The notes beneath the pieces are model-generated. The model was not told the DNA's origin and searched no databases. It saw nothing but the letters and a program-made list of their open reading frames with translations. 64,000 nucleotides of DNA from Streptomyces sp. SKN60 (GTDB taxonomy: Bacteria > Actinomycetota > Actinomycetes > Streptomycetales > Streptomycetaceae): the NCBI RefSeq assembly GCF_026236535.1, contig NZ_JAHTMW010000003.1:1-64000 (forward strand), written 5' to 3'. Made by a program: the position numbers and the translations under genes. Of this stretch, positions 1-9,087 are shown piece by piece. Numbering within the stretch: the first letter of the stretch is position 1; the number at the start of each line of letters is the position of its first letter.

Positions 1-329
1 CGACGCTCGCCGAAGCGGCACGGATCATGGCGACGCGGAGGGTGAAGCGCCTGCCCGTGGTCAACAGCGTGGGCATGCTGGAGGGTGTGGTCAGCCGGAG
101 CGATCTGCTGAAGGTGTTCCTGCGTGCGGACGCCGAGATCGAGGAGGACATCCGCCAGTCCGTACTCGGCGAGCCGGCCACCACCGTGGGACTGGACGTG
201 ACGGTCGCGGACGGTGTCGCCACGATCCGCGGGCCGCTCGCCGACCGGTCGATGGCGCCGCTGGTCGCCCGCGCGGTGCGGGCCGTGGAGGGCGTCGTCG
301 ACGTCCGCATGGATCTCGGTGCCCCTTGA
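1..329 (+). CDS. CBS-BON protein, C-terminal part (cut by window start)
   Basis: The reading frame is open from the left edge, so the start and the first CBS motif lie outside the window. What remains is the second CBS half (VKRLPVV, then VVSRSDLLKVFLR) followed by a BON domain (LDVTVADGVATIRG ... VEGVVDVRMDL). CBS pairs usually bind adenine nucleotides and sense energy state, and BON domains are thought to contact membrane or phospholipid. The layout matches the other CBS-BON proteins of this window, especially the one at 13352. Substrate and partner are unknown. It sits directly before the response regulator gene on the same strand, with a 67-bp gap. Confidence 0.9.
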   Translation, partial: TLAEAARIMATRRVKRLPVVNSVGMLEGVVSRSDLLKVFLRADAEIEEDIRQSVLGEPATTVGLDVTVADGVATIRGPLADRSMAPLVARAVRAVEGVVDVRMDLGAP

Positions 330-363
330 GACGCTCCGTTGATGGACAATCCTTGTGGGGGGG

Positions 364-377
364 CGGGTACCTACCCG
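364..377. promoter_or_regulatory. Perfect palindrome upstream of the response regulator
   Basis: CGGGTACCTACCCG is a perfect 6+2+6 inverted repeat ending 20 bp before the chosen ATG of the regulator gene. Its geometry (14 bp with a 2-bp centre) matches the boxes found across the window, but its base composition differs. It could be an autoregulatory operator; this is inference. Confidence 0.4.
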
Positions 378-396
378 ACCGACCATGGGGGTCGCC

Positions 397-1083
397 ATGA
401 CCGATCTGCCGGCAGCCACCGCACCTACACGGGTCTTCCTCGTCGACGATCACGAGGTCGTCCGCCGGGGCCTTCGTGACCTGCTCGACGACGAGCCCGA
501 CCTGGAGGTGGTCGGAGAGGCGTCGACGGCGGAACAGGCCCTGGCGCGCGGGCCGGCGCTGCGTCCGGATGTCGCGGTCCTCGACGTACGGCTGCCGGAC
601 GGCGACGGGATCTCCGTCTGCCGGGAACTCCGTTCCCGGATGCCCGACCTTGCCTGTCTGATGCTGACCTCGTTCGACGACGAGGACGCCCTGCTCGACG
701 CGATCATGGCCGGCGCGGCCGGGTACGTACTGAAGCAGATCAAGGGGTCCGACCTCGTATCGGCGGTACGGACCGTCGCCACCGGGCAGTCGATGCTGGA
801 TCCGGCTACGACCGCCCGGCTGATGCATTCGCTTCGGGATCCCGAGGCGGCGAAGCCGCCGGAGGACGAGCGGCTCGCGGTGCTGTCCGAGCGGGAACGG
901 TCCGTACTCGAACTGATCGGCGAAGGGCTCACCAACCGGCAGATCGCCAAGCGGCTCTACCTGTCCGAGAAGACCGTCAAGAACCACATCTCCCGACTGC
1001 TCGGCAAGCTCGGCGTCGAACGCCGCGTACAGGCAGCCGTCATCGCCGCGCAGGCCCACGAGCACGAAGCCGAGGAGACGTAG
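397..1083 (+). CDS. osdR: NarL/FixJ-type response regulator, OsdR/DevR(DosR)-like
   Basis: This 228-residue regulator has a receiver domain (residues about 11-128; acidic pocket VDDHE, phospho-acceptor Asp63 in VLDVRLP, Lys113) and a C-terminal LuxR-type helix-turn-helix (about 160-222; [18 protein letters not shown], then SEKTVKNH). Family knowledge: DevR/DosR and streptomycete OsdR activate dormancy and stress genes through palindromic boxes. ATG 397 is preferred over in-frame starts at 355 and 385 because GGGG lies six bases upstream and the receiver domain begins normally. It converges on the kinase gene, with stops 1 bp apart, instead of sharing an operon with it. It is the obvious candidate to bind the tandem boxes of this window. 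Confidence 0.85.
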   Translation: MTDLPAATAPTRVFLVDDHEVVRRGLRDLLDDEPDLEVVGEASTAEQALARGPALRPDVAVLDVRLPDGDGISVCRELRSRMPDLACLMLTSFDDEDALLDAIMAGAAGYVLKQIKGSDLVSAVRTVATGQSMLDPATTARLMHSLRDPEAAKPPEDERLAVLSERERSVLELIGEGLTNRQIAKRLYLSEKTVKNHISRLLGKLGVERRVQAAVIAAQAHEHEAEET

Positions 1084-1084
1084 C

Positions 1085-2818
1085 TCAGTCCTGTTCCGTC
1101 GACAGCGGGATCCGCCACTCGAGTACTGTGCCGCTGCCGGGCTCCGCCCTGGCGCGCACCGACAGGGTGCCGCCCAGCCGCTCGGCCCGCTCGGACAGGT
1201 TCCGCGGGCCACTGCGCCTGCCGCCCTTCGGTAGGCCCACGCCGTCGTCGCTCACCGTCACCGCCAGGACGCCGTCGGCGGCGGCGACAGACACCTCGGC
1301 TCGGCGAGCCCGAGAGTGCCGGGCCACGTTGGTCAGGGCTTCGCCGATGACCGCGACTACTTGTTCGGCCGCCTCGGAGGGCACGTCCGTGTCGAGGAGG
1401 CCCTCCATGCGCAGGGCGGGGGCGAATCCGAGCGTGGTCGCCGCCTCGTCCACCACCTTCACAACCCTGTTCCTCAGCTTCGGGAGGGCGCCGGGGGTGT
1501 CGTGTTCCCGGAGCCCGAAGATGGTCGACCGGATGATCTTGATGGTGGCGTCCAGATCGTCGATCGCCCGCCCCAGCCGGTCCGTGGCCTCCGGGTGCTC
1601 GACGAACCGGCGGGCGCTCTGGAGCGTCATCCCGGTGGCGAACAGGCGCTGAATCGCCAAGTCGTGCAGGTCACGGGCGATCCGGTCGTGGTCCTCCAGG
1701 AGACTCACCTGCTCGGCGTCCCGCCGGCGGTCGGCCAGTTCGAGCGCCAGGGCCGCCTGTCCCGCGAACCCTGGGAGAGCGGTGCTCTCCGAGCCGGTGA
1801 ACGGGGGCCGTCCGTGCCGCCGCGCGAGGATCAGCACCCCGCTCAGCCGCTCTTTGGTGCCGACCGTGACCGCCACGGCCGGCCCGAAACCCTCCCACCG
1901 TTCGGGCTGAACCCTGATGCGCGGATCGTTCTCGACGTCGGCGACCATGACCAGGCCCTCCTGAGCAAGGGCAGCCTCGGCCAGCGTTCCTTCACTGGAG
2001 GGCAGGACGATGCCCCGGTGCTCTTCGGCACCCTCGCCGCGGGCGAGCGAGCCGCGCAGTTCACCGTCGGCGCCAACCAGGTGGAAGACCCCCATGTCGG
2101 CGGCCGCGATGTCCACCGCCTGCTCCAGCATCTCGTCGAGGACCTCGGTCTCCTCTTCGCCGGACAAGAGGGCGCTGGTGAGATCGGAGCTTGCGGCGAG
2201 CCACCGCTGCCGGAGGCGGCCCTCCCCGTACAGGCGGGCGTTCTCGATGGCGATGCCGGCCGCGACGGCCAGGGTCGTGACGACCGCCTCGTCCTCGGCG
2301 TCGAAGTCAGCGCCTCCGCGCTTCTCGGTGAGGTAGAGGTTGCCGAAGACCTCATCGCGGACCCGGATGGGCACGCCGAGGAAGGTGTGCATCGGCGGGT
2401 GGTGGGGCGGGAAGCCGTACGAGACGGGATGCTCGGACAACTCGGAGAGCCGCAGCGGTTCGGGATTGCGAATCAGCTCACCGAGCAGGCCGTGCCCGGA
2501 GGGCAGGTCGCCGATCTGCGCCCGCAGGTCGTCCCCGATGCCGACGGGGAGGAACTCCGAGAGCTTCCTGTCGTCCCCGATGACACCCAGGGCACCGTAT
2601 TCGGCGTCCACGAGGGTGACGGCCGCCTCCACGATGCCCTTCAGCACCTGAGGCAGGTCGAGTTCCCTGCCCACAGACATGACGGCTTCCAGCAGCCCAT
2701 TGAGGCGGTCCCTGGTGCCCCTCACCTCGTCGATACGTGCCTGGAGCTCGTCGAGCAGCTCGTCGAGTCGCAGGCGCGGAAGCCTGCTGTCCGCCGGCAC
2801 CGACCCCTCGTGCTCCAT
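1085..2818 (-). CDS. osdK: GAF-GAF sensor histidine kinase, OsdK/DevS-like
   Basis: This 577-residue protein has an N-terminal coiled segment, GAF domain 1 (about 58-200), GAF domain 2 (about 225-368), a HisKA_3 dimerisation helix with phospho-acceptor His385 (ARDLHD) and an HATPase domain (N-box around NVARH 497-501, G-box DDGVGL). No transmembrane segment is seen, so it is probably cytosolic. GAF1 carries GFPPHHPPMHTFLGVPI, which closely resembles the haem-binding GAF of mycobacterial DosS, so gas or redox sensing is plausible but not proven. ATG 2818 has GGAGGTGG upstream. It follows the P-type ATPase gene by 51 bp, last in the operon read from the 7.2 kb promoter region, and faces the regulator gene tail to tail. 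Confidence 0.85.
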   Translation of the reverse strand: MEHEGSVPADSRLPRLRLDELLDELQARIDEVRGTRDRLNGLLEAVMSVGRELDLPQVLKGIVEAAVTLVDAEYGALGVIGDDRKLSEFLPVGIGDDLRAQIGDLPSGHGLLGELIRNPEPLRLSELSEHPVSYGFPPHHPPMHTFLGVPIRVRDEVFGNLYLTEKRGGADFDAEDEAVVTTLAVAAGIAIENARLYGEGRLRQRWLAASSDLTSALLSGEEETEVLDEMLEQAVDIAAADMGVFHLVGADGELRGSLARGEGAEEHRGIVLPSSEGTLAEAALAQEGLVMVADVENDPRIRVQPERWEGFGPAVAVTVGTKERLSGVLILARRHGRPPFTGSESTALPGFAGQAALALELADRRRDAEQVSLLEDHDRIARDLHDLAIQRLFATGMTLQSARRFVEHPEATDRLGRAIDDLDATIKIIRSTIFGLREHDTPGALPKLRNRVVKVVDEAATTLGFAPALRMEGLLDTDVPSEAAEQVVAVIGEALTNVARHSRARRAEVSVAAADGVLAVTVSDDGVGLPKGGRRSGPRNLSERAERLGGTLSVRARAEPGSGTVLEWRIPLSTEQD

Positions 2819-2869
2819 CACCACCTCCGGCCACGTCGAGCGCACAGTCCTCGCCCGACGAGCACATAC

Positions 2870-5491
2870 TCACGGTAGTTCCGGTGTCTCCGGCGCTCCA
2901 GCCGGATTCGTCCCGCGGAAGGCGGTGCGGACGAGTCGCGCGGTAAAGAAAGCCGCAGGGGCACCGGCCAACGCGATCCAGACGCCCGCCCAGCTGATCG
3001 GTTCGGTTTCCAGGACTGAACTCAGGAAGGGCACATACAGCGCCGCCACGGCCAGGAGAGCGGAGGCGAGGACGGACAGCGGGAGGAACGGGTTCTTGCG
3101 GGTGAACAGCCGGGAGCGAAGTCCCAGGACGGCGCCCAGCTGTGCGGCGAGCAGCGCGAGGAAGAGCACACTCTGCCAAGCGAGGCCGAGTCCCCGGGCG
3201 CCGAGTCCCGCGCCGAGCGAGACCGCCGTGACGACAGCGGCCAGGACGAGCAGGCGCTGCCAGGCACCGCCGCCCAGGATGTGCTGGTCCGGCGGGCGGG
3301 GCGGTCGTCGCATCGCTCCCGGTGAGGCCGGTTCGGCGCCCATGGCGACGCCGGTGAGGCCGTGCGTCAGGAGGTTGATCCACAGGATCTGGCCCGCTCG
3401 CAGGGGCAGCGGCAGCCCGAGCAGCGGGCCGATCAGCATGACGAGGATCTCGGCCGCGCCGCCGGCCATCCCGTAGACGAGGAAGCGGCGGATGTTGTCG
3501 TAAACGCGCCGTCCCTCGTCGACGGCCGCCACGACCGTCGACAGCTCGTCGTCGGTGAGCACAAGGTCAGCGGCCTGCCGCGCGACCTCCGTGCCGCGCG
3601 CGCCCATGGCGACGCCGATGTCGGCGCGGTGCAGGGCGGGGCCGTCGTTGACCCCGTCGCCGGTCATCGCGGTCACCGCTCCCCTGGCGCGCCACGCCTC
3701 GACGATGTCCAGCTTCTGCTGGGGGTCCGTACGGGCGAAGACCCGTACCGAAGTGAGGTCGGCGACCCGTCCCTCGGCCACGTCCGCCCCTGTGACGACG
3801 CGGCCCTCCGGCTCGCCACCGTCGCCCAGGAGCGCGACATGCGACGCCACCGCCCGAGCCGTCGCGGGGTGGTCGCCGGTGATGAGGACGGGGGTGATAC
3901 CGGCCGCCCGGCAAGAGGCGAGGGTTCCTGCGGCATGCGGTTTGGGCGGGTCGCTCAGCGCGACGAGGCCGAGGAGAGCGAGCCCCGACTCCGCCGCGGC
4001 AACCGGGTGCGGAATGTCGTTCCGCATCCCCGATGCCACGGCGAGCACGCGGTATCCCCGGCCAGCCAGGCGCGCGGCCTCTTGGCGAGCCTCCGCGAGC
4101 GCGTCCGGAGGATCGAACAGGACGGCCGGGTCGAGGACGGCTTCGGGGGCGCCCTTCAGACAGACGAGCACCCCGTGTCCACCGGTCTCGTGGAGTGTGG
4201 TCATGCGTCTGCGGAGACTGTCGAAGGGCGCCTCTCCGATCCGGGGACGGGTAAGCGCCAGTTCTGTCGGATCCGGGCAGCCAGTCTTGGCCGCTGCCGT
4301 CAGCAGAGCGGCCTCCATCGGGTCGCCCAACGCCGTCCAGCGGCCGTCGGTCGCCTCGTCATCCGCCGGGCGCAGCGTGGCGTCGTTGCACAGGGCGGTC
4401 ACCGTCAACAACTCACGCAGCGGCTCGAGCTCGTCCGCCTCCGCCGGCCTCCCGGCGACCAGGACCTCGCCCACGGGTTCGTACCCCACGCCGGAGAGTT
4501 CGGCGCTCCCACTCGGGGTCCAGACGTGCTGGACGACCATGCGGCCCTCGGTGAGGGTGCCTGTCTTGTCCGTGGCGAGGACGGATACGGAGCCGAGCGT
4601 CTCCACCGCGGGAAGCCGACGCACCAAGGCGTTCCTGGTGACCATGCGCCTGGCCCCGAGAGCCAGAGCCAGGGTGACCACGGCGGGGAGGGACTCGGGA
4701 ACCGCCGCAACGGCCAGGCTGATGGCCGTGACCGCCATCGTGCCGAGCGGAAGCCCCCGTACCAGGCCAAGGGCGAACACCAGGACGCACAGGGCGAGCG
4801 TCACGGCCGCGAGGATGCGGCCCAGGGCGGCGAGTCGGCGCTGCAGCGGGGTCGGCTCACGACGTTCGTCGAGCAGAGCCGCGATGCGGCCGAGCGCGCT
4901 GGACGCCCCAGTCGCCGTGACCACCGCCACACCTCGGCCTCGGACGACGACGGTTCCTGCGCTCAGCGTCGCACCCGGATCCTTGTCGACAGGCACGGAC
5001 TCCCCCGTCAGCATGGACTCGTCCACCAGCACGGATGACGCCTCGGCGAGGTCGGCGTCGGCGGCGACGATGTCGCCCTCACCGACCAGGAGGACGTCAC
5101 CGGGGACAACCGACGCGGCGGGGAGGTCGCAGACGGCGCCGTCGCGCCGTACGCGCGCGTGGGGGGCGGTGAGGGCGGAGAGTGCGGCGACGGCGTTGTC
5201 GGCGCGGATCTCCTGCGCCACCCCGACGGTCGTGTTCACGAGGACGACCACCCCGATGACGATCGAGTCGGGGTGGTCGCCGATCGCCAGGGTCAGCACG
5301 ACGGCCCCGAGGAGCACCATGATCAGTGGGTCCGTCAGCTGGGCCAGGACCCGCTGGTGCAGCCGGAGGGGCTTGCTCGCGGTCACCTCGTTGGGGCCTG
5401 TGTCGGCGAACCGGCGGGCGGCCTCCTCCTGGGTGAGTCCCGTCGTCTCCCGCACCCGTACGGGCGCCCGGTCCTCTGCTGCCCTGGTCAT
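2870..5491 (-). CDS. P-type cation-transporting ATPase (P2-type, CtpF-like)
   Basis: An 873-residue integral membrane ATPase. It shows an N-terminal cation-ATPase domain (about 15-60), actuator motif LTGESVP (161-167), PESLP in M4 (265-269, a variant of PEGLP), phosphorylation motif DKTGT with Asp308, TGDGVND and six C-terminal membrane segments. The absence of CPC excludes the heavy-metal P1B class; the layout fits Ca2+/Mn2+/Na+ type pumps. In Mycobacterium tuberculosis the related ctpF belongs to the DosR regulon, which fits this setting. It starts 7 bp after the preceding USP stop, so it is probably cotranscribed with two USP genes and the kinase. The transported ion cannot be decided from sequence. 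Confidence 0.88.
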   Translation of the reverse strand: MTRAAEDRAPVRVRETTGLTQEEAARRFADTGPNEVTASKPLRLHQRVLAQLTDPLIMVLLGAVVLTLAIGDHPDSIVIGVVVLVNTTVGVAQEIRADNAVAALSALTAPHARVRRDGAVCDLPAASVVPGDVLLVGEGDIVAADADLAEASSVLVDESMLTGESVPVDKDPGATLSAGTVVVRGRGVAVVTATGASSALGRIAALLDERREPTPLQRRLAALGRILAAVTLALCVLVFALGLVRGLPLGTMAVTAISLAVAAVPESLPAVVTLALALGARRMVTRNALVRRLPAVETLGSVSVLATDKTGTLTEGRMVVQHVWTPSGSAELSGVGYEPVGEVLVAGRPAEADELEPLRELLTVTALCNDATLRPADDEATDGRWTALGDPMEAALLTAAAKTGCPDPTELALTRPRIGEAPFDSLRRRMTTLHETGGHGVLVCLKGAPEAVLDPAVLFDPPDALAEARQEAARLAGRGYRVLAVASGMRNDIPHPVAAAESGLALLGLVALSDPPKPHAAGTLASCRAAGITPVLITGDHPATARAVASHVALLGDGGEPEGRVVTGADVAEGRVADLTSVRVFARTDPQQKLDIVEAWRARGAVTAMTGDGVNDGPALHRADIGVAMGARGTEVARQAADLVLTDDELSTVVAAVDEGRRVYDNIRRFLVYGMAGGAAEILVMLIGPLLGLPLPLRAGQILWINLLTHGLTGVAMGAEPASPGAMRRPPRPPDQHILGGGAWQRLLVLAAVVTAVSLGAGLGARGLGLAWQSVLFLALLAAQLGAVLGLRSRLFTRKNPFLPLSVLASALLAVAALYVPFLSSVLETEPISWAGVWIALAGAPAAFFTARLVRTAFRGTNPAGAPETPELP

Positions 5492-5498
5492 GGCCTGC

Positions 5499-6359
5499 TC
5501 ACCCGGCGGGAACGGTGATCACCGGGCAGTGGGCGCGGTGCAGCAGCCCGTGGACGACGGAACCGACCCGCATCCCTGTGTACCCACCCCGGCCCCGACG
5601 GCCCACGACGACGGCCAGGGCATGTTCGGCGGCGTTCGCGAGCGTCTCGACGGGGGAACCGATCGACACCTCGTGGGCGAGTCGGACACCGGGGTACTTC
5701 TCCGCCCAGCCCGCGGTGGTCTCCGAGAGCAGGCGGCGCTCGGCGTGGAACAGCGTGTCACCGCTGTGCAGGGAGAAGACAGGGGGCTGCCAGACGGCGA
5801 TGGCGCGCAACTCGCAGCGCCGGAGGTCCGCTTCCTCGAAGGCCCAGGCCAGGGCTGCTCGTGAGGACTCGCTGCCGTCGACGCCGACCACGAGATAGGG
5901 CGTCGCCTGCGTGACGTGCTCCGCGTCGCCCACGACGACCACCGGGCAGCGCGCCTTCGCGGTGACCGGGACGACCAGGGAGCCGGCGCTCAGGAACTCC
6001 TCGGTACGGCTGAGGTGCCGGGAGCCCAGCACGACCATGCCCGCCTCCTGTGAAAGGCCGGCCAGAACTGATGCCGGGAACCCGTCGAGAAGGGCGGAGG
6101 TGGCCTCGACGCCCGGCTGCCGGGCCTGAGCCCAGGCGAGTGCGGTACGCAGGGCTTCGGTACCGGCCTGCCGCTGTGCCAGGTGACGGTGCGTGTCGTC
6201 GACGTGTTGGGCGTCGTGCTGCGGTGATACCGCGACCACCAGGCGCAGTCCCACACCTCGCAGGTGAGCCTCGTCCACCGCCCAGGCAAGGGCCAGGTGC
6301 CAGTTCTTGACCGGGTCGATGCCGATCGCGATGTCGCGTCGGGCCGTGGTGCGTGTCAT
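5499..6359 (-). CDS. Tandem universal stress protein (two USP domains)
   Basis: 286 residues form two USP domains (about 8-145 and 155-285). The second has a clean nucleotide-binding loop G-2X-G-9X-G-S (GRRGRGGYTGMRVGS); the first has a degenerate loop (GSRHLSRTEEFLSAGS). Two-domain USPs of this type are abundant in the DosR regulon and are linked to ATP binding and persistence. ATG 6359 overlaps the stop of the upstream USP gene (ATGA), giving translational coupling. Its closest paralogue in the window by eye is the USP at 22651, which also ends in GLLHRA-CPVITVP. Confidence 0.9.
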   Translation of the reverse strand: MTRTTARRDIAIGIDPVKNWHLALAWAVDEAHLRGVGLRLVVAVSPQHDAQHVDDTHRHLAQRQAGTEALRTALAWAQARQPGVEATSALLDGFPASVLAGLSQEAGMVVLGSRHLSRTEEFLSAGSLVVPVTAKARCPVVVVGDAEHVTQATPYLVVGVDGSESSRAALAWAFEEADLRRCELRAIAVWQPPVFSLHSGDTLFHAERRLLSETTAGWAEKYPGVRLAHEVSIGSPVETLANAAEHALAVVVGRRGRGGYTGMRVGSVVHGLLHRAHCPVITVPAG

Positions 6360-7177
6360 GACGTGCTCCCGTGTCCGGGCCCTTGCCGAGGGATGAGCTC
6401 CACGGGGCAGTGGGCGTGCTGCAGCAGGCTCAGCGTGGTCCGTCCGATGGTGGGTCCGAGATAGCCGGGCGACCGCCGGCCTCCGACGACGAGCAGGTCC
6501 GCGTGGCGCGACGCCTCGACGAGAGCTCCGGGCACACTGTGGGTTTTCTGGCCGTCGGCGTACACGGTCAGCTCCGGAAACTCTTCCCGGACCGTGTCCG
6601 ACACCGAGGACAGCGCGCGTACGTGATCGCGAGCGACCTCCTCGCCACCGTTGTGCAGCAGAGCCCGCGGCCCGCTGGACAGCCCCATACCCCAGATATG
6701 CAGGAGTCGTACAGGCGCCTTACGCAACGGGGCCTCGCAAGCCGCCGCACGGGCACAGCCCACGTCGGCCTCGTCCCGGACCGCCGCCAGGACGACGCCT
6801 ACCTCGGCGGGCTCGGTTGGCTCGGCTGGCTCGGCCCCGCGCACCACGACCACGGGCGTGGTCGCGACGGCTCGTCGCAGACTGCCCGGGGCAGCGCCAT
6901 CGGTGAGTTCTGTGACGACGGTCAGCTCGGGGTGGCGCGCCGTGACCGCCTCGGCGGTCTGGTCGAGCAGTTCCCGCCCCGCCTGCCGGCTCCTGACAAT
7001 CTCTGTCTGGGGCAGGAACGGAGCCGACCCGTCCGTGTCCGCCGCATGGACGAGGCAGAGCGTGCTGCCCCGCCGGGCTGCCTCCGCCGCCCACATCGCC
7101 GCTGTGCTTGCGGACGGTGATCCGTCGATGCCGACGACGACCCTGCCGAGGCCGGGACGGGCCGTGGTTCCGTCCAT
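6356..7177 (-). CDS. Tandem universal stress protein with reduced first domain
   Basis: 273 residues. ATG 7177 follows AGGAGGA with good spacing. Domain 1 starts normally (RVVVGIDGSPSAS, then LCLVHAADTD) but jumps from ELTDGAAPGSLRRA straight to VATTPVVVVRG, so the usual VVVGSRGLGG...LGS nucleotide loop, about 30 residues, is missing. Domain 2 keeps LLVVGGRRSPGYLGPTIG and a C-terminal HAHCPVELIP. It is the first gene of the operon USP-USP-ATPase-kinase and lies behind tandem boxes at 7242-7276. The USP at 23658 aligns well by eye and retains the missing part. Confidence 0.85.
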   Translation of the reverse strand: MDGTTARPGLGRVVVGIDGSPSASTAAMWAAEAARRGSTLCLVHAADTDGSAPFLPQTEIVRSRQAGRELLDQTAEAVTARHPELTVVTELTDGAAPGSLRRAVATTPVVVVRGAEPAEPTEPAEVGVVLAAVRDEADVGCARAAACEAPLRKAPVRLLHIWGMGLSSGPRALLHNGGEEVARDHVRALSSVSDTVREEFPELTVYADGQKTHSVPGALVEASRHADLLVVGGRRSPGYLGPTIGRTTLSLLQHAHCPVELIPRQGPGHGSTS

Positions 7178-7241
7178 GGTTCCTCCTCGCACGGTCCGGG
7201 GGACTTGATTCCACCCTGGCAGTCGGTGCCGGGCAGCCGGA

Positions 7242-7276
7242 GGGCCGCTGGGGCCAATGGCGGGACCAAAGGTCCC
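7242..7276. promoter_or_regulatory. Tandem palindromic boxes (USP-ATPase-kinase operon side)
   Basis: GGGCCGCTGGGGCC (7242-7255) and GGACCAAAGGTCCC (7263-7276) have centres 21 bp apart. With one more G the second reads GGGACCAAAGGTCCC, close to the mycobacterial DosR box GGGACT-WW-AGTCCC. They lie 65-100 bp upstream of the minus-strand USP start. Confidence 0.7.
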
Positions 7277-7312
7277 CACCCGGGCCGGTCGGAGTACGGA
7301 GGGGCAGTGACG

Positions 7313-7347
7313 TGCCCGTTCGGTCCTGCCCTGGGACCGTTCGGCCC
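7313..7347. promoter_or_regulatory. Tandem palindromic boxes (CBS-nitroreductase side)
   Basis: TGCCCGTTCGGTCC (7313-7326) and GGACCGTTCGGCCC (7334-7347) have centres 21 bp apart and end 78 bp before the CBS start at 7426. The intergenic region thus holds two separate pairs, one for each divergent operon. Confidence 0.7.
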
Positions 7348-7425
7348 TCGCCGACCCCAGGCGTGCGTTGGAGGCTGGTCACACAGGACAGCACACCTTC
7401 CGGACCCCCGGCAGGAGGCGCCGCG

Positions 7426-8049
7426 ATGAAGCACATGAAGATCGGCGGTCTCATGACCAGCAACGTGGTCTCCGCCGTCCCCGCGACGTCGTTCAGGGAG
7501 ATCGCGAAACTGCTCGCCGAGCACGACATCACCGGGGTCCCCGTGCTGGACGAGGACGACCACGTCGTCGGAGTCGTCTCCGAGAGCGACCTCCTGGCCC
7601 GCCACGAGCTGACCGCACGGGATTTGATGACGTCGCCGGCCGTCACCGTCCACGCCGAGGAGACGGTGGCCGACGCGGCGCGGCTGATGGTGCGTCGCGG
7701 AGTCGAGCGCCTCCCCGTGGTCGACGTGGAGGAGCGACTGGTGGGCATCGTGACCCGCCGTGACCTGCTCTGCGTCTACCTCCGCCCGGACGCGGAGATC
7801 CGGCGCCGCATCCGCGAGGACGTCCTCGCTGATGCCATGGACCTGTCCGGGGACTCGGTCGACGTGCACGTCCTCGACGGTGTGGTGACGCTCGCCGGTC
7901 GTGTCCGGCGACGCAGCCAGGCCCAGATGCTCGTCGAACTCGCGGAGCGGGTCGACGGCGTGGTCGCGGTCGTGGACCGGCTGTCCTTCCATGAGGACGA
8001 CACACGTCTCACGTCCTCCACCCGGACTCCGCACGACTTCTCTTGGTGA
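7426..8049 (+). CDS. CBS-CBS-BON protein
   Basis: 207 residues: CBS1 (about 9-60; LMTSNVVSAVPATSFREIAKLL ... GVVSESDLL), CBS2 (about 66-125; DLMTSPAVTV ... VERLPVVD ... GIVTRRDLL) and BON (about 140-197; VDVHVLDGVVTLAGRV). Such proteins probably sense AMP/ATP or related ligands; the target is unknown. AGGAGG eight bases before ATG 7426 supports the start, although the frame is open further upstream. It lies directly downstream of the tandem boxes at 7313-7347 and 22 bp before the nitroreductase pseudogene, with which it probably formed an operon. Confidence 0.9.
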   Translation: MKHMKIGGLMTSNVVSAVPATSFREIAKLLAEHDITGVPVLDEDDHVVGVVSESDLLARHELTARDLMTSPAVTVHAEETVADAARLMVRRGVERLPVVDVEERLVGIVTRRDLLCVYLRPDAEIRRRIREDVLADAMDLSGDSVDVHVLDGVVTLAGRVRRRSQAQMLVELAERVDGVVAVVDRLSFHEDDTRLTSSTRTPHDFSW

Positions 8050-8071
8050 CTCACCGCAGACAGGACGAACC

Positions 8072-9060
8072 GTGTCTACCACCGCTCTGACCCGACCCCA
8101 CGTGACCTCGCTGATCGAACACGCCGTCACGGCCCCCTCGATGCACAACGCACAGCCGTGGAGGTTCGTCGCCAGGACGGACACCGGTGTCATCGAGCTG
8201 CACGGTGATCCACGGCGCGGCATGCCGCACGGAGACCCCGATCACCGCGCCCTGCACCTCGGCTGCGGCGCCGCCCTGTTCGGTCTGCGGGTCGCCGCCG
8301 CGTCCCCGGGGCCTGCATCCGGTCGTGCAGCTGCTGCCGTTCCCCGGAGATCCCTGGCACTTCGTCGCCGTGCGGCTCACCGGCCCTGATGACGCCAACA
8401 GCGATGGGGCGGCCTCCATGCCGCCCTGGCGCGGCGGCATACCAGCCGCTGCCCGTTCGCGGAGGAGCGGATCCCCAGCAAGGTGATCGACGGACTCCGT
8501 GCGGCTGCTCTGCTCGAAGACTGCAGACTGGTCGTACCGGGCGAGTGGCGTGCCGTCATGCTCATGGGTCTCGTCCACGCCTCCGCGCTGTACGAAGCAG
8601 CGGACGAGGCCGTACGGGCAGAGATCGCGACCTGGACACGCACCGGTGCGGCCGGGGAAGGCCCCGCCACCGAGGGCATCCCCGCGTACGCCCTCGGCCC
8701 GCGGCAGTACGACGTGACCTCCCCGTCAGGGACTTCGACTCCCGTCGGCGGGTGCCCGGCCGTGATGCGGCCCGCTTCGAGAAGAGGCCGCAGATCGCGC
8801 TGCTCGGCACGCCGGGGGACGCGCCGGAGGACTGGCTGAAGGCAGGTCAGGCCCTGCAGCGGGTCCTTCTGCAGGCCACTCTCGACGGTCTCGCGACTCC
8901 CCTCATGTCCCAGCCGCTGGAATGGCCCGAGCTCCGCTCCGACGCCCGCGATCCCGGCGCGGTCGGCGGTTTCGTCCACATGGTGACCCGCCTGGGCTAC
9001 GGCCCCGGGGTCCGTGCCACGCCGCGCCGTCCGGTCTCCGAGGTGCTCGCCTTCGACTGA
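8072..9060 (+). pseudogene. Acg-type nitroreductase, three frameshifts
   Basis: GTG 8072 (frame 2) opens a clear nitroreductase N-terminus (LIEHAVTAPSMHNAQPWRF). Near 8310 coding shifts to frame 3 (GLHPVVQLLPFPGDPWHFVAVRLTGPDD), near 8400 back to frame 2 (ALARRHTSRCPFAEERIP ... YALGPRQYDVTSP), and near 8725 to frame 1 (VRDFDSRRRVPG ... MVTRLGYGPGVRATPRRPVSEVLAFD, stop 9060). Together they give a full-length Acg/DosR-regulon-like nitroreductase of about 330 residues. Three shifts within 1 kb would prevent production, unless they are sequencing errors. The neighbouring long genes are intact, which argues for real decay. Confidence 0.85.
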
Positions 9061-9087
9061 ACCGCCTCGGACGGACGGATCCGCTCC

